Shown here: positions 7,967 to 19,991 of the stretch, one piece after another
Position numbering within the stretch: position 1 is the first letter of the stretch
How the letters are laid out: each line of letters begins with the position of its first letter
DNA from: Xenorhabdus bovienii
GTDB taxonomy: Bacteria > Pseudomonadota > Gammaproteobacteria > Enterobacterales > Enterobacteriaceae
Assembly (NCBI RefSeq): GCF_024721015.1
Contig: NZ_JANAIF010000001.1
Location: 89,929 to 153,928, forward strand
DNA length: 64,000 nt
Reading direction: 5' to 3'
Made by a program: the position numbers and the translations under genes
Notes under the pieces: generated by a model
Databases searched by the model: none
The model's input: the letters and a program-made list of their open reading frames with translations, nothing else
Told to the model about the DNA's origin: nothing

Positions 7967-9013
7967 GTGACACAAATAAACTCACAAGTAGCAACACAAG
8001 AGATCTTTCTGGAACCCGCAGATAATCAACGTCTTATGAGTCTGTGTGGCCCACTTGATGACAATCTGAAACAACTTGAGCGTCGTCTTGGAGTCGAGAT
8101 CAGCCGCCGCGACAATCGTTTCAAACTGGTGGGTAAACCACTGTGTGTCAGTGCAGTAGCCGGTATTCTGCGCCATCTTTATGTCGAAACCGCACCTGTC
8201 CGCAGCGTGATCCCAGTTCTTGAACCTGAACAGGTTCATCTGGCCATCACAGAAAGCCACGTGCTGGAACAATCGGCAGAAAGTATTCCTGACTATGGCA
8301 AGGCTGTGAATATCAAAACCAAACGGGGTGTTGTGAAGCCCCGTACGCCCAATCAAGCACAGTACATTGCCAATATCCTTGATTATGATATTACATTTGG
8401 AATTGGGCCCGCAGGGACAGGGAAAACTTATCTGGCCGTTGCCGCCGCCGTTGATTCACTGGAACGTCAGGAAATTCGCCGTATCCTGCTAACCCGTCCA
8501 GCGGTTGAAGCGGGTGAAAAGCTGGGATTTCTGCCGGGCGATCTGAGCCAGAAAGTCGATCCTTACTTGCGTCCGCTTTACGATGCCCTGTTTGAAATGT
8601 TGGGATTTGAAAAAGTTGAGAAGTTGATCGAAAGAAATGTTATTGAAGTGGCTCCACTGGCCTATATGCGTGGACGTACCCTCAATGATGCCTTTATTAT
8701 TCTCGACGAAAGCCAGAATACCACCATCGAACAGATGAAGATGTTCTTAACCCGCATTGGCTTCAATTCCAAAGCGGTGATTACCGGTGACGTGACTCAG
8801 ATTGACTTGCCAAGAGGCCAGAAATCCGGCCTTAGCCACGCAGTAGAAGTCTTGTCTGAAGTTGATGAATTAAGCTTTAATTTCTTCCATAGCGAAGACG
8901 TTGTCCGTCATCCTGTGGTCGCCAAAGTCGTTATCGCCTATGAAGCATGGGAATCTGCGGAACAGAAACGGAAACAAGAGCTTAATGATAAACGCAAGCA
9001 GGAAGCACAATGA
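7967..9013 (+). CDS. ybeZ: YbeZ, PhoH-like ATPase
   Basis: 348 residues from a GTG start. It is a PhoH-family P-loop NTPase with a predicted RNA helicase-like role, and is known to work with the RNase YbeY in rRNA and RNA metabolism. Walker A GPAGTGKT at 147-154 and Walker B FIILDES at 243-249 are intact. The match to E. coli YbeZ is very close over the middle ([20 protein letters not shown]). The C-terminal tail is charged ([17 protein letters not shown]). Its stop overlaps the ybeY start by 4 bases, so the pair is translationally coupled. Confidence 0.96.
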   Translation: MTQINSQVATQEIFLEPADNQRLMSLCGPLDDNLKQLERRLGVEISRRDNRFKLVGKPLCVSAVAGILRHLYVETAPVRSVIPVLEPEQVHLAITESHVLEQSAESIPDYGKAVNIKTKRGVVKPRTPNQAQYIANILDYDITFGIGPAGTGKTYLAVAAAVDSLERQEIRRILLTRPAVEAGEKLGFLPGDLSQKVDPYLRPLYDALFEMLGFEKVEKLIERNVIEVAPLAYMRGRTLNDAFIILDESQNTTIEQMKMFLTRIGFNSKAVITGDVTQIDLPRGQKSGLSHAVEVLSEVDELSFNFFHSEDVVRHPVVAKVVIAYEAWESAEQKRKQELNDKRKQEAQ

Positions 9014-9477
9014 ATTCAGTTATATTAGATTTACAAATTGCATGTGAAAATCCAGAAGGGCTTCCTGATGAAGCCCTTGTCCAACGCTGGCTGGAGAGTG
9101 TTCTGCCACAATTCCAGGCAGAAAGTGAAGTAACAATCCGTCTGGTCGATGAGGCAGAAAGCCACGATTTAAACCTCACTTATCGCGGGAAAGATAAACC
9201 AACCAATGTGTTATCCTTTCCGTTTGAAGCACCGCCTGAAGTGGAATTACCTTTGCTCGGTGATTTAATCATCTGCCGTCAAGTTGTTGAACAAGAAGCA
9301 GAGGAACAACAAAAGACAGTTGAAGAACACTGGGCACACATGGTAATTCACGGTTCTCTCCATCTACTTGGATACGACCATATCGAAGACGATGAAGCAG
9401 AAGAAATGGAATCTCTGGAAACAGAAATTCTACAAAAAATGGGTTATGCTGATCCCTATTTAGCGGAAAAAGAATAA
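9010..9477 (+). CDS. ybeY: YbeY, endoribonuclease in 16S rRNA 3' maturation
   Basis: 155 residues, matching the family length. The zinc-binding motif [11 protein letters not shown] supplies H114, H118 and H124. YbeY takes part in 16S rRNA 3'-end maturation and ribosome quality control. The sequence TNVLSFPFE before the motif is also conserved. It overlaps ybeZ by ATGA. Confidence 0.97.
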   Translation: MNSVILDLQIACENPEGLPDEALVQRWLESVLPQFQAESEVTIRLVDEAESHDLNLTYRGKDKPTNVLSFPFEAPPEVELPLLGDLIICRQVVEQEAEEQQKTVEEHWAHMVIHGSLHLLGYDHIEDDEAEEMESLETEILQKMGYADPYLAEKE

Positions 9478-9550
9478 CCGTTAGCATCATTTTTATGCTA
9501 AAAATTACGATTTACAATATTAATTAATGGGGAATTTTCATTCAAACGCC

Positions 9551-10429
9551 ATGAGCGACGACCATCCTTCAAATAACGATAGCCCTGGCCCTAAGAAAGG
9601 CTTTCTTGCGCTTCTTAATCAACTTTTTCACGGTGAACCGAAAAACCGTCATGATTTGGTTGAACTGATCCGTGATTCTGAACAGAACGATCTGATCGAT
9701 CCCGATACTCGAGAGATGCTCGAAGGGGTAATGGATATTGCTGACCAACGCGTGCGTGACATTATGATCCCTCGCTCACAAATCGTTACCTTAAAACGAA
9801 ATCAACCTTTGGACGAATGTCTGGATGTAATTATCGATTCGGCTCACTCACGCTACCCTGTAATCAGCGAAGACAAAGATCACATCGAAGGCATTTTGAT
9901 GGCAAAAGATCTTCTGCCATTCATGCGCACGAATGCAGAGCCTTTCAGCATTGATAAAGTGCTACGTCAGGCTATTGTGGTGCCAGAGAGTAAACGTGTT
10001 GACCGCCTGCTGAAAGAGTTCCGCTCCCAGCGTTACCATATGGCAATTGTAATCGATGAATTCGGTGGTGTTTCCGGTCTGGTCACGATAGAGGACATTC
10101 TTGAACTGATTGTGGGCGAAATAGAAGACGAATACGACGATGATGAAGATAACGATATTCGTGCCTTAAGCCGCCATACTTATTCAGTACGGGCATTGGC
10201 TCAAATCGAAGATTTCAACGATGTTTTCGGCACCAATTTCAGCGATGAAGAAGTTGATACCATCGGTGGGCTAGTGATGCAGGCATTTGGTCATCTACCT
10301 TCCCGGGGTGAATCTATCGACATAAACGGTTATCTTTTCAAAGTAGCAATGGCAGATAGCCGGAAAATCATTCAGGTTCATGTCAAAATACCGGATGATG
10401 CTGACGTTCCTGGCCTTGATAAACAATAA
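9551..10429 (+). CDS. corC: CorC/YbeX, CBS-domain ion-transport accessory protein
   Basis: 292 residues from ATG at 9551, the same length as E. coli; an in-frame ATG at 9527 would add eight residues with no counterpart there. It has two CBS domains at about 65-190 (RDIMIPRSQ opens the first, [20 protein letters not shown] closes the second) and a C-terminal CorC/HlyC transporter-associated domain. It has been tied to cobalt/magnesium efflux through CorA and, more recently, to ribosome metabolism along with YbeY. It is soluble, with an acidic stretch ([11 protein letters not shown]) after the CBS pair. lnt follows 10 bases later. Confidence 0.94.
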   Translation: MSDDHPSNNDSPGPKKGFLALLNQLFHGEPKNRHDLVELIRDSEQNDLIDPDTREMLEGVMDIADQRVRDIMIPRSQIVTLKRNQPLDECLDVIIDSAHSRYPVISEDKDHIEGILMAKDLLPFMRTNAEPFSIDKVLRQAIVVPESKRVDRLLKEFRSQRYHMAIVIDEFGGVSGLVTIEDILELIVGEIEDEYDDDEDNDIRALSRHTYSVRALAQIEDFNDVFGTNFSDEEVDTIGGLVMQAFGHLPSRGESIDINGYLFKVAMADSRKIIQVHVKIPDDADVPGLDKQ

Positions 10430-10439
10430 TAGGATCTGG

Positions 10440-11972
10440 ATGAACAAAGCCTCATTACTGAGTTGCCAGCGGCTGCGCGCCTTGCTGGCACTTTTCTTAG
10501 GAGCCAGTGGAACACTGGCTTTTTCACCTTTTGGTTTCTGGCCTGCTGCATTCCTGTCTCTTTTCGGCCTGCAAATTCTGACACTCAACAGAACCACTCG
10601 ACAGTCTCTCTTTATTGGTTTCTGCTGGGGATTTGGCTTATTTGGCAGTGGTACAAACTGGGTTTATGTCAGCATCGCGAATTTTGGCGGCATGCCCACT
10701 GTCGTCAATATCTTTCTGGTTATCCTGCTATCTGCCTATCTCGCTCTTTATCCCACTCTGTTTGCTGGCCTGCTCAACCGTTTTTTTCCGGCCGCCAACG
10801 GGATCAGGCTGGTCGTTGTCAGTCCAGCACTATGGCAATTGACTGAATTTCTGCGTGGTTGGGTATTAACTGGGTTTCCATGGCTGCAATTTGGCTACAG
10901 CCAGATCGATGGCCCAATGAAAGCTATTGCCCCTATTCTGGGGGTGGAAGGCATCACCTTCCTGATACTAATGATCAGTGGTCTGCTGGTACTTGCCACT
11001 ATCCGGAAAAAACTTTCACTGGCTATCGCCGCGGTTATTCTGCTGCTGCTGCCGTGGCCAATGAGGTATTATCAGTGGTATACCCTACTGCCGGATAAGT
11101 CTGCCGATATCGCACTGGTTCAGGGCAATATTCCCCAAGTCATAAAATGGAATCCCTCAGAACTGGAAAATACGCTGGACATCTATCTGAATAATAGCCG
11201 TCCTTTCATCGGTAAAATACCCATCATCATCTGGCCGGAATCTGCCATTACTGCTTACGAAATCACCCAAGGTAGTTTCCTGACCGAACTGGATTCTTTG
11301 CTAAGACAGCGTAATACCAGACTGATTACCGGAATTCCTGATGCTCGTCCCACATTGGAAGGCTATAAATTCTATAACAGTATTATCGTGTTGGGAGATA
11401 AAACCCCTTACCGATATCCGGCATCGATCCGCTATGATAAACATCATCTCGTTCCGTTCGGTGAATTTGTTCCGCTGGAATCAATATTGCGCCCATTGGC
11501 CCCCTTCTTCAATTTGCCAATGTCTTCCTTCAATCGTGGTGATTATATACAGCCACAGCTTTCTGTAGCAGGGCATAACATAACTGCTGCAATCTGCTAT
11601 GAAATTATTTTGGGCGAGCAAGTACGTGATAATTTCAAGCCCGATACTGAATTTTTGCTGACAATTTCTAATGATGCCTGGTTTGGGCGTTCTATTGGCC
11701 CGTGGCAACATTTCCAAATGGCACGAATGCGCTCTCTTGAATTGGGACGCCCATTGCTTAGAGGAACAAATAACGGTATTACTGCGGTTATCAGGCCAGA
11801 TGGCTCAATACAAGCCAAGCTTCCACAGTTTACCCGTCAAGTGTTGGAAGCTAAGGTTACTCCAGCTAGTGGCAGCACCCCTTATTTTCGCTTTGGTTAT
11901 TGGCCGATATGGGGATTAGCACTGCTGTTCATTGGTTTCGGATTGATAAGCAGCAACCGCCGCCGAACTTAA
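10440..11972 (+). CDS. lnt: Lnt, apolipoprotein N-acyltransferase
   Basis: 510 residues from ATG at 10440, preceded by AGGA; a longer frame from 10380 would run back into corC and is unlikely. Lnt is an inner-membrane enzyme that adds the third acyl chain to lipoproteins. About six membrane segments fill residues 10-210; a periplasmic nitrilase domain follows. The catalytic triad is intact: E267 in WPESAI, K334 in [12 protein letters not shown] and C386 in AAICYE. A last membrane helix is near 490-505. A strong hairpin follows the stop. Confidence 0.96.
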   Translation: MNKASLLSCQRLRALLALFLGASGTLAFSPFGFWPAAFLSLFGLQILTLNRTTRQSLFIGFCWGFGLFGSGTNWVYVSIANFGGMPTVVNIFLVILLSAYLALYPTLFAGLLNRFFPAANGIRLVVVSPALWQLTEFLRGWVLTGFPWLQFGYSQIDGPMKAIAPILGVEGITFLILMISGLLVLATIRKKLSLAIAAVILLLLPWPMRYYQWYTLLPDKSADIALVQGNIPQVIKWNPSELENTLDIYLNNSRPFIGKIPIIIWPESAITAYEITQGSFLTELDSLLRQRNTRLITGIPDARPTLEGYKFYNSIIVLGDKTPYRYPASIRYDKHHLVPFGEFVPLESILRPLAPFFNLPMSSFNRGDYIQPQLSVAGHNITAAICYEIILGEQVRDNFKPDTEFLLTISNDAWFGRSIGPWQHFQMARMRSLELGRPLLRGTNNGITAVIRPDGSIQAKLPQFTRQVLEAKVTPASGSTPYFRFGYWPIWGLALLFIGFGLISSNRRRT

Positions 11973-11999
11973 TTTCCTATTCAGTAGATCCCTCAATAA

Positions 12000-12032
12000 A
12001 AGATCAGGGTATATTATTTATACCCTGATCTT
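12000..12032 (+). terminator. Terminator after lnt
   Basis: A 14-bp perfect stem AAGATCAGGGTATA with a 5-base loop, 28 bases after the lnt stop. The downstream tract TTCTCT is short, but the stem is very stable. It separates the miaB-lnt set from the glt operon. Confidence 0.75.
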
Positions 12033-12408
12033 CTCTATGACTCGTTCGCTCCACAGAAAACTCCAACCAAGTCGCATAATTCATTATTTTTACCATACGA
12101 TTAACCAAATACACTTTATATTATTCTTAACTAAAATCAAAAATAAATATATTGACCTAAAAAACACAAACTGTGAACAGAGTTCAAAATTATTTTCTCT
12201 TTAATCGTACATAAGTAAAATTGTTTATTTATAGTGCGAGGCAGGTCGCGAAATAGAAACATTATGGTTTCAAAAAACTAACATTATGAATTACTTTTTT
12301 ACAGCATATAAACAAAAAGATTCAGGAAATCGTTTCTACAAAAATGTAAACGCCACTATCTGCAAGCAAACCCAATCTTCAAAGAATAACCCGATAAAGG
12401 AGCTGTAT
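12033..12408. other. Leader and promoter region of the glt operon
   Basis: No gene in this AT-rich stretch. An open frame from 12286 runs in frame into gltI, but the good ribosome site and signal peptide both place the gltI start at 12409. A TTGACC at about 12153 could be part of a promoter, but I cannot choose a -10 box with confidence. Confidence 0.5.
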
Positions 12409-13296
12409 ATGCGTAAGTTGATGTTAACCATGATGTTGCTTAGCGCGGTAGGAGCTGCCCATGCTGAGGAATTAACTGGAACACTGAAAAAAATCAAAGA
12501 CAATGGGATTATCGTTGTTGGACACAGAGAATCTTCTGTTCCATTTTCTTATTATGATAATCAACAAAACGTTGTCGGCTATGCTCAAGATTATTCCAAC
12601 TTGATTGTTGATGCCGTCAAGAAAAAGTTGGATATGCCCAACCTACAAGTCAAACTAATCCCGATTACCTCCCAAAACCGCATTCCGTTGCTGCAAAACG
12701 GCACTTATGATTTTGAGTGTGGCTCTACCACCAATAACCTTGAGCGCCAAAAACAAGCTGCATTCTCCAACACTATCTTTGTCGTCGGTACTCGTCTGCT
12801 GACCAATAAAGATTCAGGAATAAAAGGGTTTGACGATCTGGCCGGGAAACATGTTGTCGTTACTTCTGGTACAACATCTGAAATTCTGCTGAACAAACTC
12901 AATGACGAGAAGCAAATGCAGATGCGCATAATCAGTGCCAAAGACCACGGTGATTCATTCCGTACTCTGGAATCAGGCCGTGCTGTCGCTTTCATGATAG
13001 ATGATGCATTGCTGGCGGGTGAACGCGCAAAAGCGAAAAAACCTGATCAGTGGATCATTGTTGGTAAACCACAATCAGAAGAAGCTTATGGCTGTATGCT
13101 GCGCAAAGATGATCCTCAATTCAAGAAATTGATTGATGGCACGATTGTGAAAGTACAGACCTCCGGTGAAGCAGAAAAACTCTTTGATCTCTGGTTTAAA
13201 CAACCGATTCCACCTAAAAAACTGAATATGAACTTCTCCATGTCAGATGAGATGAAGACCTTATTTAAATCACCAAATGATAAGGCGTTAAATTAA
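12409..13296 (+). CDS. gltI: GltI, glutamate/aspartate periplasmic binding protein
   Basis: 295 residues from ATG at 12409, set by AAAGGAG just upstream and a signal peptide MRKLMLTMMLLSAVGAAHA cleaved before E20. It binds glutamate and aspartate in the periplasm and hands them to GltJK. Family landmarks: GHRESSVPFSYYD, ITSQNRIPLLQNGTYDFECG and DDALLAGERAKAKKPD. The end NMNFSMSDEMKTLF is nearly as in E. coli. It is followed by an intrinsic terminator before gltJ, which fits higher expression of the binding protein than of the membrane parts. Confidence 0.97.
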   Translation: MRKLMLTMMLLSAVGAAHAEELTGTLKKIKDNGIIVVGHRESSVPFSYYDNQQNVVGYAQDYSNLIVDAVKKKLDMPNLQVKLIPITSQNRIPLLQNGTYDFECGSTTNNLERQKQAAFSNTIFVVGTRLLTNKDSGIKGFDDLAGKHVVVTSGTTSEILLNKLNDEKQMQMRIISAKDHGDSFRTLESGRAVAFMIDDALLAGERAKAKKPDQWIIVGKPQSEEAYGCMLRKDDPQFKKLIDGTIVKVQTSGEAEKLFDLWFKQPIPPKKLNMNFSMSDEMKTLFKSPNDKALN

Positions 13297-13338
13297 GGAA
13301 TTAACTAAAAACACTCGATTTTATTGGCACGATGGGGG

Positions 13339-13368
13339 TGAGGTAGTCGTTCCCTACCTCATTTTTTT
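13339..13368 (+). terminator. Internal terminator/attenuator between gltI and gltJ
   Basis: TGAGGTAG, 7-base loop, CTACCTCA, then seven T. It probably allows partial read-through, so the binding protein is made in excess over the transporter core. Confidence 0.85.
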
Positions 13369-13450
13369 AGCCTGTTCTTTTGAGTCAATGATTTACCACT
13401 AATAGAACATCTTAGGCGTGACAGCCAACCCCATTTCAGGGAGCACGATT

Positions 13451-14191
13451 ATGTCTGTTGATTGGAATTGGGGCATCTTTCTACAAGCTGCCCCTTTTGG
13501 TAATACCACCTATTTGGGGTGGATTATTTCTGGGTTTCAGGTGACGATTGCACTTTCCGTCTGCGCTTGGGTTATTGCGCTCGTTGTTGGATCGTTGTTC
13601 GGTATCCTCCGCACCGTTCCGAACAAATTTCTAGCAACGCTAGGCGCTTGTTATGTTGAGCTATTCCGCAACGTTCCTTTGATCGTCCAGTTTTTTATAT
13701 GGTATCTGGTGGTACCAGAATTCCTGCCCAAAAATTTGAGTAATTGGTTCAAGATGGAACTGGATCCCAATATTCAATTTTTTATTTCCTCGGTAATCTG
13801 TCTGGGGCTATTCACTGCCGCCCGTATCTGCGAGCAGGTTCGAGCTGCCATCCAGTCACTGCCACGGGGGCAAAAAGCCGCAGGACAGGCCATGGGCCTG
13901 ACTCTGCCACAAACCTACCGTTATGTCCTGCTGCCAAACGCCTATCGTATCATTATTCCTCCGATGACCTCAGAGATGCTCAATCTGGTGAAAAACTCTG
14001 CTATTGCCTCCACCATCGGGCTGGTGGACATGGCAGCACAGGCAGGCAAATTACTCGATTATTCAGCACATGCTTATGAATCATTTACGGCGATCACGCT
14101 AGCTTACGTTGGCATCAATCTGGTGATCATGCTTGCCATGACTCTGCTTGAGAAAAAAGTGCGCTTGCCAGGCAATCTGGGAGGAAGATAG
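13451..14191 (+). CDS. gltJ: GltJ, glutamate/aspartate ABC permease
   Basis: 246 residues from ATG at 13451, the same as E. coli and preceded by GGGAG; an upstream GTG at 13418 gives a longer, less likely form. It is an inner-membrane HisM-type permease with about five membrane helices. The ABC-permease EAA loop is seen as [19 protein letters not shown]. The start [20 protein letters not shown] matches E. coli. It pairs with GltK, five bases downstream. Confidence 0.97.
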   Translation: MSVDWNWGIFLQAAPFGNTTYLGWIISGFQVTIALSVCAWVIALVVGSLFGILRTVPNKFLATLGACYVELFRNVPLIVQFFIWYLVVPEFLPKNLSNWFKMELDPNIQFFISSVICLGLFTAARICEQVRAAIQSLPRGQKAAGQAMGLTLPQTYRYVLLPNAYRIIIPPMTSEMLNLVKNSAIASTIGLVDMAAQAGKLLDYSAHAYESFTAITLAYVGINLVIMLAMTLLEKKVRLPGNLGGR

Positions 14192-14195
14192 AAAA

Positions 14196-14870
14196 ATGTA
14201 TCAGTTTGACTGGAGTTCCATTATTCCCAGCTTGCCATTTCTGCTGAATGGATTGGTGATAACCGCCAAAATTACCGTGATAGCCATTATCATTGGCATT
14301 GCTTGGGGAACCTTGCTGGCAATGATGCGCCTATCTTCTATCAAAATACTGAGCTGGTTTGCCACCCTGTATGTCAACCTCTTTCGCTCAGTTCCACTGG
14401 TGATGGTATTGCTGTGGTTCTACTTAATTGTGCCGAACTTATTACAAAATGTTCTAGGCATATCACCAAAAACCGATATCCGTTTAATTTCTGCAATGGT
14501 AGCGTTCTCGCTATTTGAAGCGGCCTACTACTCCGAAATCATTCGGGCAGGTATTCAGAGTATTTCCCGGGGGCAGTCATCTGCTGCGCTGGCGCTGGGT
14601 ATGACCCACATGCAAAGTATGCGTCTGATTATCCTGCCACAAGCATTCCGCGCAATGATCCCATTACTGTTAACGCAAGGCATTGTATTATTTCAAGATA
14701 CATCGCTAGTATATGTACTGAGTCTGGCTGATTTTTTCCGTACAGCAACGAATATAGGTGAGCGTGACGGTACTCAGATTGAAATGATTCTGTTTGCCGG
14801 CGTTGTTTATTTTGTGATTAGTTTTGCCGCTTCCATGCTGGTTAACTATTTGAAAAAAAGGACTGTTTGA
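14196..14870 (+). CDS. gltK: GltK, glutamate/aspartate ABC permease
   Basis: 224 residues from ATG at 14196, the E. coli length, with GGAGG upstream at the end of gltJ. It is the second inner-membrane permease of the glutamate/aspartate importer. The EAA loop reads [20 protein letters not shown]. The segment [20 protein letters not shown] is almost unchanged from E. coli. Its stop overlaps the gltL start by one base. Confidence 0.97.
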   Translation: MYQFDWSSIIPSLPFLLNGLVITAKITVIAIIIGIAWGTLLAMMRLSSIKILSWFATLYVNLFRSVPLVMVLLWFYLIVPNLLQNVLGISPKTDIRLISAMVAFSLFEAAYYSEIIRAGIQSISRGQSSAALALGMTHMQSMRLIILPQAFRAMIPLLLTQGIVLFQDTSLVYVLSLADFFRTATNIGERDGTQIEMILFAGVVYFVISFAASMLVNYLKKRTV

Positions 14871-15595
14871 TGATTTCCCTGAAAAATGTATCCAAATGGT
14901 ATGGCCAATTTCAGGTTCTGGCTGACTGCTCGACTGAAGTCAAAAAAGGCGAAGTAGTCGTGGTCTGTGGCCCCTCGGGTTCCGGTAAATCCACACTAAT
15001 AAAAACGGTTAATGGCCTTGAACCTGTCCAGCAGGGTGAAATTCGGGTAAACAACACGCCAGTTAATGATAAAAGCACCAACCTGGCTCAATTGCGTTCT
15101 AAGGTTGGCATGGTGTTCCAGCACTTTGAGCTGTTTCCCCATCTGTCAATCATTGAGAACCTGACACTGGCTCAGGTTAAAGTTTTGAAACGCGATAAAA
15201 AAGCCGCTACCGAAAAAGCGTTGAAACTCTTGGAACGAGTCGGGTTGACCAGTCATGCTGATAAGTTTCCTTCCCAGCTTTCTGGTGGTCAGCAACAGCG
15301 TGTCGCCATTGCCCGTGCACTCTGTATGGACCCCATCGCCATGCTGTTTGATGAACCCACATCAGCGCTTGATCCTGAAATGATCAATGAAGTACTGGAT
15401 GTCATGGTTAAGCTGGCTAATGAAGGCATGACCATGATGGTTGTGACCCATGAAATGGGATTTGCCAAAAAAGTGGCTCATCGCGTCATTTTCATGGATG
15501 AAGGAAAAATTGTCGAAGACAGCAAAAAAGAAGATTTCTTTGCCAACCCTAAATCAGAACGCGCCCGTGATTTTCTGGCGAAAATTCTACACTGA
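14870..15595 (+). CDS. gltL: GltL, glutamate/aspartate ABC ATPase
   Basis: 241 residues, ATG at 14870 overlapping the gltK TGA. Motifs in order: Walker [11 protein letters not shown]-loop [10 protein letters not shown], signature LSGGQQQR, Walker [13 protein letters not shown], and H-loop [12 protein letters not shown]. It powers glutamate/aspartate uptake at the cytoplasmic face of the membrane. It ends the glt operon. Confidence 0.97.
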   Translation: MISLKNVSKWYGQFQVLADCSTEVKKGEVVVVCGPSGSGKSTLIKTVNGLEPVQQGEIRVNNTPVNDKSTNLAQLRSKVGMVFQHFELFPHLSIIENLTLAQVKVLKRDKKAATEKALKLLERVGLTSHADKFPSQLSGGQQQRVAIARALCMDPIAMLFDEPTSALDPEMINEVLDVMVKLANEGMTMMVVTHEMGFAKKVAHRVIFMDEGKIVEDSKKEDFFANPKSERARDFLAKILH

Positions 15596-15605
15596 TTTTC
15601 TCCCT

Positions 15606-15633
15606 GTCGGCGGATAACACGACTTCCGCCGAC
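15606..15633 (+). terminator. Hairpin after gltL
   Basis: GTCGGCGGA, 10-base loop, TCCGCCGAC, 10 bases after the gltL stop. GC-rich, but followed only by CTTAATCT, so a weak or Rho-assisted terminator. Confidence 0.55.
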
Positions 15634-15685
15634 CTTAATCTGCTTCGAAAATAGGTAAATTTCAGCGATCTCACTTTAACAAGTG

Positions 15686-15715
15686 TTGTTGCCCCTATCC
15701 CTTATCAGCTATGCT
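15686..15715 (+). promoter_or_regulatory. Candidate promoter for the leuS operon
   Basis: TTGTTG at 15686-15691, an 18-base spacer, and TATGCT at 15710-15715. It lies 78 bases ahead of leuS. Chosen by eye, so moderate confidence only. Confidence 0.4.
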
Positions 15716-15793
15716 ATGAGGTCTAAGATTTCATAAACAAACTATGCGCGTTACAGGCGCAGCTTTATTACTCACCATAGGATTATCGGTGCC

Positions 15794-18376
15794 ATGCAAG
15801 AACAATATCGTCCAGAAGACATAGAGCGACAAGTACAGCTTCACTGGCAAGAGAAGCAAACTTTTAAAGTGACAGAAGACAGCAACAAAGAAAAATACTA
15901 TTGTCTGTCCATGCTACCTTATCCTTCTGGCCGACTACATATGGGCCACGTCCGTAACTACACCATTGGTGATGTGATTTCCCGTTATCAGCGTATGCTT
16001 GGCAAAAACGTCCTGCAACCTATCGGTTGGGATGCATTCGGTCTGCCAGCAGAGGGCGCTGCGGTCAAAAATAATACCGCACCTGCTCCATGGACCTATT
16101 CCAATATTGAATACATGAAAGCCCAGCTGAAAACTCTGGGATTCGGTTATGACTGGGATCGTGAAGTCACAACCTGTACGCCAGAATACTACCGCTGGGA
16201 ACAATGGTTCTTTACCAAACTGTACGAGAAAGGTCTGGTTTATAAAAAAACCTCTGCCGTCAACTGGTGTCCACATGACCTGACCGTTCTGGCTAACGAA
16301 CAGGTTATTGACGGCTGCTGCTGGCGCTGTGATAGCCAAGTTGAACGCAAAGAGATCCCTCAGTGGTTCATCAAAATCACTGATTACGCTGAAGAACTGC
16401 TGAACGATTTGGATAAGCTGGAAGATTGGCCAGAGCAGGTCAAAACTATGCAGCGTAACTGGATTGGTCGTTCAGAAGGTGTCGAAATCACCTTTAATGT
16501 GGCTGACAGTCAGGAAACATTGACGGTTTATACGACTCGCCCAGATACATTCATGGGAACGACCTATGTTGCTGTTGCGGCTGGTCATCCTCTGGCAAAA
16601 CAGGCAGCGGAAAATAATCCTGAACTGGCTGAGTTCATCAACGAATGCCGTAATACCAAAGTTGCCGAAGCTGATATGGCCACTATGGAGAAAAAAGGTG
16701 TGCCAACAGGCATGTTCGCAATTCATCCATTGACCAACGAAAAAATTGCCATCTGGGTCGCTAACTTTGTTCTGATGGAATACGGTACAGGCGCAGTGAT
16801 GGCAGTCCCAGCCCATGATCAGCGCGACTGGGAATTTGCAACCAAGTACAGCCTGCCAATGAAAACCGTCATTCTGGACAACGACGGCAATGTGCCAACT
16901 GTTCAGGAAGGCGCAGCTACTGATAAAAATGCACTGGTTAATTCCGGTGAATTCAGTGGACTGAGCAATGAAGAAGGCTTCAATGCTATCGCAGATAAAC
17001 TGGTCGAGATGGGTGCTGGCAACCGTAAGGTTAACTATCGTCTGCGTGACTGGGGTGTTTCCCGTCAACGTTATTGGGGGGCGCCAATTCCAATGGCGAC
17101 ACTGGAAGATGGTACTGTCGTTCCTGTTCCAGAAGATCAACTGCCCGTTATCCTGCCAGAAGATGTTGTGATGAATGGCATCACCAGCCCAATCAAAGCA
17201 GATCCTGAGTGGGCCAAAACGACCATCAATGGTCAACCAGCGCTGCGTGAAACCGATACTTTCGATACTTTCATGGAATCATCATGGTACTACGCACGCT
17301 ATACCTGCCCAGATTATGACAAAGGTATGCTCGATCCGGCCGCCGCTAACTATTGGCTGCCAGTGGATCAATACATCGGTGGTATTGAACACGCCATCAT
17401 GCACTTGATGTACTTCCGTTTCTTCCACAAGCTGATGCGTGATTCTGGGATGGTCAATTCTGACGAACCAGCCAAACGCCTGCTGTGCCAAGGTATGGTT
17501 CTGGCAGATGCGTTCTATTACACCGGCAACAGCGGCGAAAAAGTCTGGGTATCCCCAGCTGACGCGATTGTTGAGCGTGATGATAAAGGCCGCATCGTGA
17601 AGTCGGTGGATCAAGACGGTCATGAGCTGGTCTATACTGGCATGAGCAAAATGTCTAAATCCAAGAATAACGGTATCGATCCACAAATTATGGTCGATAA
17701 ATACGGCGCTGATACCGTTCGCTTGTTCATGATGTTCGCTGCACCACCAGAACTAACACTGGAATGGCAGGAATCTGGCGTAGAAGGCGCTAACCGCTTC
17801 CTGAAACGTGTCTGGCGCCTGGTGTATGAACACAGCAGCAAAGGTACAACCCAGCCGCTGGATATCGCCAGCCTGACGACTGAACAGAAAGATTTGCGTC
17901 GTGACTTACATAAAACCCTTGCGAAAGTCACCGATGATATCGGCCGTCGTCAAGCATTCAATACCGCAGTTGCGGCTATCATGGAACTGATGAACAAACT
18001 GACTCGTGTCCCACAGGAAACCGAGCAAGATCGCGCTTTAATGCAGGAAGCACTGACTGCGGTTGTACGTATGCTTTCCCCTATCACGCCACACGCTTGT
18101 TTCGTGATGTGGAAAGAACTTGGTAATGAAAGCGACATTGACACAGCTGCATGGCCACAGGCTGATGAGCAGGCAATGGTGGATGATACCAAGCTGGTCA
18201 TCATCCAGATTAACGGTAAAGTTCGTGGTCGCATTACCGTACCCGCAGATGCGACAAAAGAGTATGTCCAAGAGATGGCGGAAAAAGAGTACAGCGTTGC
18301 GAAATACCTTGAAGGCGTCAGTATTCGTAAAGTCATCTATGTTCCAGGCAAATTGCTGAATCTGGTCGTCGGCTGA
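15794..18376 (+). CDS. leuS: LeuS, leucyl-tRNA synthetase
   Basis: 860 residues, the E. coli length. It charges tRNA-Leu and edits mischarged Ile/norvaline. Class I signatures: the HIGH-type motif [11 protein letters not shown] at 42-52 and KMSKS at 619-623. The CP1 editing domain lies between ([15 protein letters not shown]), and the cysteine-rich zinc module is visible at [13 protein letters not shown]. It heads the conserved leuS-lptE-holA-nadD set. The start lies after AGGATTATCGGTGCC. Confidence 0.98.
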   Translation: MQEQYRPEDIERQVQLHWQEKQTFKVTEDSNKEKYYCLSMLPYPSGRLHMGHVRNYTIGDVISRYQRMLGKNVLQPIGWDAFGLPAEGAAVKNNTAPAPWTYSNIEYMKAQLKTLGFGYDWDREVTTCTPEYYRWEQWFFTKLYEKGLVYKKTSAVNWCPHDLTVLANEQVIDGCCWRCDSQVERKEIPQWFIKITDYAEELLNDLDKLEDWPEQVKTMQRNWIGRSEGVEITFNVADSQETLTVYTTRPDTFMGTTYVAVAAGHPLAKQAAENNPELAEFINECRNTKVAEADMATMEKKGVPTGMFAIHPLTNEKIAIWVANFVLMEYGTGAVMAVPAHDQRDWEFATKYSLPMKTVILDNDGNVPTVQEGAATDKNALVNSGEFSGLSNEEGFNAIADKLVEMGAGNRKVNYRLRDWGVSRQRYWGAPIPMATLEDGTVVPVPEDQLPVILPEDVVMNGITSPIKADPEWAKTTINGQPALRETDTFDTFMESSWYYARYTCPDYDKGMLDPAAANYWLPVDQYIGGIEHAIMHLMYFRFFHKLMRDSGMVNSDEPAKRLLCQGMVLADAFYYTGNSGEKVWVSPADAIVERDDKGRIVKSVDQDGHELVYTGMSKMSKSKNNGIDPQIMVDKYGADTVRLFMMFAAPPELTLEWQESGVEGANRFLKRVWRLVYEHSSKGTTQPLDIASLTTEQKDLRRDLHKTLAKVTDDIGRRQAFNTAVAAIMELMNKLTRVPQETEQDRALMQEALTAVVRMLSPITPHACFVMWKELGNESDIDTAAWPQADEQAMVDDTKLVIIQINGKVRGRITVPADATKEYVQEMAEKEYSVAKYLEGVSIRKVIYVPGKLLNLVVG

Positions 18377-18408
18377 TAACAGGAGTCCATATTTTGGTAG
18401 GAAATAGT

Positions 18409-18954
18409 GTGCGGCATGGTATTTTCACGTTGTTTCTGGGGTTAGCGGTGCTGGTCACCGCTGGCTGTGGTTTTCATCTTCGTGGCACAACACAGGTACC
18501 AAAAGAACTTCAAACATTACAATTAAGTTCAGGTGATCCCTACGGGCCTCTGGCCAGAGCAGTACGCCAGCAACTTCGCCTGAACGACGTCAAGATTGTT
18601 GAACGTGGCGATGCCTCAGTACCGATCCTGAAACTCTTGGGTTCTAATGAGCACAAAGAAACCGCTTCTGTATTTCAGGATGGTAAAGCGGCGGAACGTC
18701 AATTAGTACTGTACGTTGATGCTCAAGTGCTCATGCCGAATGGCGGTATCTATCCATTGCGGGCAAGGGTTGATCGTTCTTTCTTCGATAACCCGCTGGA
18801 AGCACTGGCAAAGGATGCGGAAAATGAACTGATTCAGCAGGAAATGCGCGAGCAAGCAGCCCACCAGCTTATGCGCCAGTTGCTGACCGTTCACAGTGCA
18901 GAACTCTTGAAAACTGAAGAAAAACAGCAAGCAGCGACTGCACAAAAGCAATGA
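18409..18954 (+). CDS. lptE: LptE, LPS-assembly lipoprotein
   Basis: 181 residues from GTG at 18409, which lines up with the E. coli GTG start; an in-frame TTG at 18394 with AGGAG upstream is an alternative. LptE plugs the LptD beta-barrel and helps deliver LPS to the outer surface. The lipobox LVTAGC puts the acylated cysteine at residue 20, followed by [11 protein letters not shown] as in the family. The conserved [14 protein letters not shown] segment is present. The tail is rich in Glu, Lys and Gln. Its stop overlaps the holA start by ATGA. Confidence 0.94.
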   Translation: MRHGIFTLFLGLAVLVTAGCGFHLRGTTQVPKELQTLQLSSGDPYGPLARAVRQQLRLNDVKIVERGDASVPILKLLGSNEHKETASVFQDGKAAERQLVLYVDAQVLMPNGGIYPLRARVDRSFFDNPLEALAKDAENELIQQEMREQAAHQLMRQLLTVHSAELLKTEEKQQAATAQKQ

Positions 18955-19991
18955 TCCGACTCTATCCTGAACAACTCCTTTCGCAGCTCAATGACGGGCT
19001 GCGAAACAATTACCTGCTATGGGGCAACGAGCCGTTGCTGTTGCAGGAAAGTCAGGACAGCATCCGCAGAGTGGCTGAACAGCATGGTTTTCTGGAGCAT
19101 TTCACCTTTTCTTTGGATAACCATACTGAATGGGAAGAAATATTCAGTCTGTGCCAGTCACTCAGCCTGTTTTCCTCTCGCCAGTCACTTACCCTGCTAC
19201 TTCCGGAAAATGGCCCAAATGCGGCAATGGTAGAACGGCTAACCAAGCTGTCTGGATTGCTGCACGCAGATATCTTATTGATATTACGTGGGCATAAACT
19301 CACCAAGGCGCAGGAAAACAGTCCGTGGTTCAAAACACTTGGGCAAAATGGTGTGTACATCAGTTGTCTGACACCTGAACAAAACCGTCTTCCTCAATGG
19401 GTGGCACAACGTGCCAGAAGCATGGGGCTATCACTGGAAGATGAAGCTAACCAACTACTATGCTATTGCTATGAGGGAAATTTATTGGCACTGGCTCAGG
19501 CACTGGAACGCCTTTCTCTGCTCCATCCCGATAATCGGCTGACGCTTCCCCGTGTCGAAGAAGCTGTCAACGATGCGGCACATTTTGCCCCCTATCACTG
19601 GGTTGATGCCCTGCTGGCAGGCAAAATCAAACGGGCGTGGCATATACTGAAACAACTTCGACAAGAAGATACTGAAGCGATCATCCTGCTTCGCACCATA
19701 CAACGAGAGCTAATGCTGCTGTTAATCCTCAAACGTCAGGATAAGACGACCCCTTTGAAGACACTGTTTGATCAGCACAAAGTCTGGCAAAACCGTCGAT
19801 CACTGCTGACAACCGCATTACAGCGCTTGTCACAGCAAGATCTGCAATCAGCCATACATTTGCTGACCCAGATGGAACTGTGCGTCAAACAGGATTATGG
19901 CCAATCGATTTGGGCTGACCTGGAAACACTTTCCATGCTGTTATGCGGAAAAACATTACCAGAGAGCTTCTTGAATGCTTCATTCCACTGA
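18951..19991 (+). CDS. holA: HolA, DNA polymerase III delta subunit
   Basis: 346 residues (343 in E. coli). It is the clamp-loader subunit that opens the beta clamp. The N-terminus [20 protein letters not shown] and the [16 protein letters not shown] region are characteristic. AAA+-like domains I-II take up the first two thirds and a helical collar domain the last third. As is normal for delta, no Walker motifs are present. It overlaps lptE by 4 bases and nadD by 17. Confidence 0.95.
   Translation: MIRLYPEQLLSQLNDGLRNNYLLWGNEPLLLQESQDSIRRVAEQHGFLEHFTFSLDNHTEWEEIFSLCQSLSLFSSRQSLTLLLPENGPNAAMVERLTKLSGLLHADILLILRGHKLTKAQENSPWFKTLGQNGVYISCLTPEQNRLPQWVAQRARSMGLSLEDEANQLLCYCYEGNLLALAQALERLSLLHPDNRLTLPRVEEAVNDAAHFAPYHWVDALLAGKIKRAWHILKQLRQEDTEAIILLRTIQRELMLLLILKRQDKTTPLKTLFDQHKVWQNRRSLLTTALQRLSQQDLQSAIHLLTQMELCVKQDYGQSIWADLETLSMLLCGKTLPESFLNASFH

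Noticed and set aside
10380..10439. Longer Lnt starting inside corC
   Set aside because: Family length and AGGA upstream favour ATG at 10440.
12100..12260. CRP site ahead of gltI (TGTGA at about 12172)
   Set aside because: The second half-site matches poorly, so it is not supported.
12286..12408. Longer GltI with 41 extra residues
   Set aside because: AAAGGAG and a standard signal peptide fix the start at 12409.
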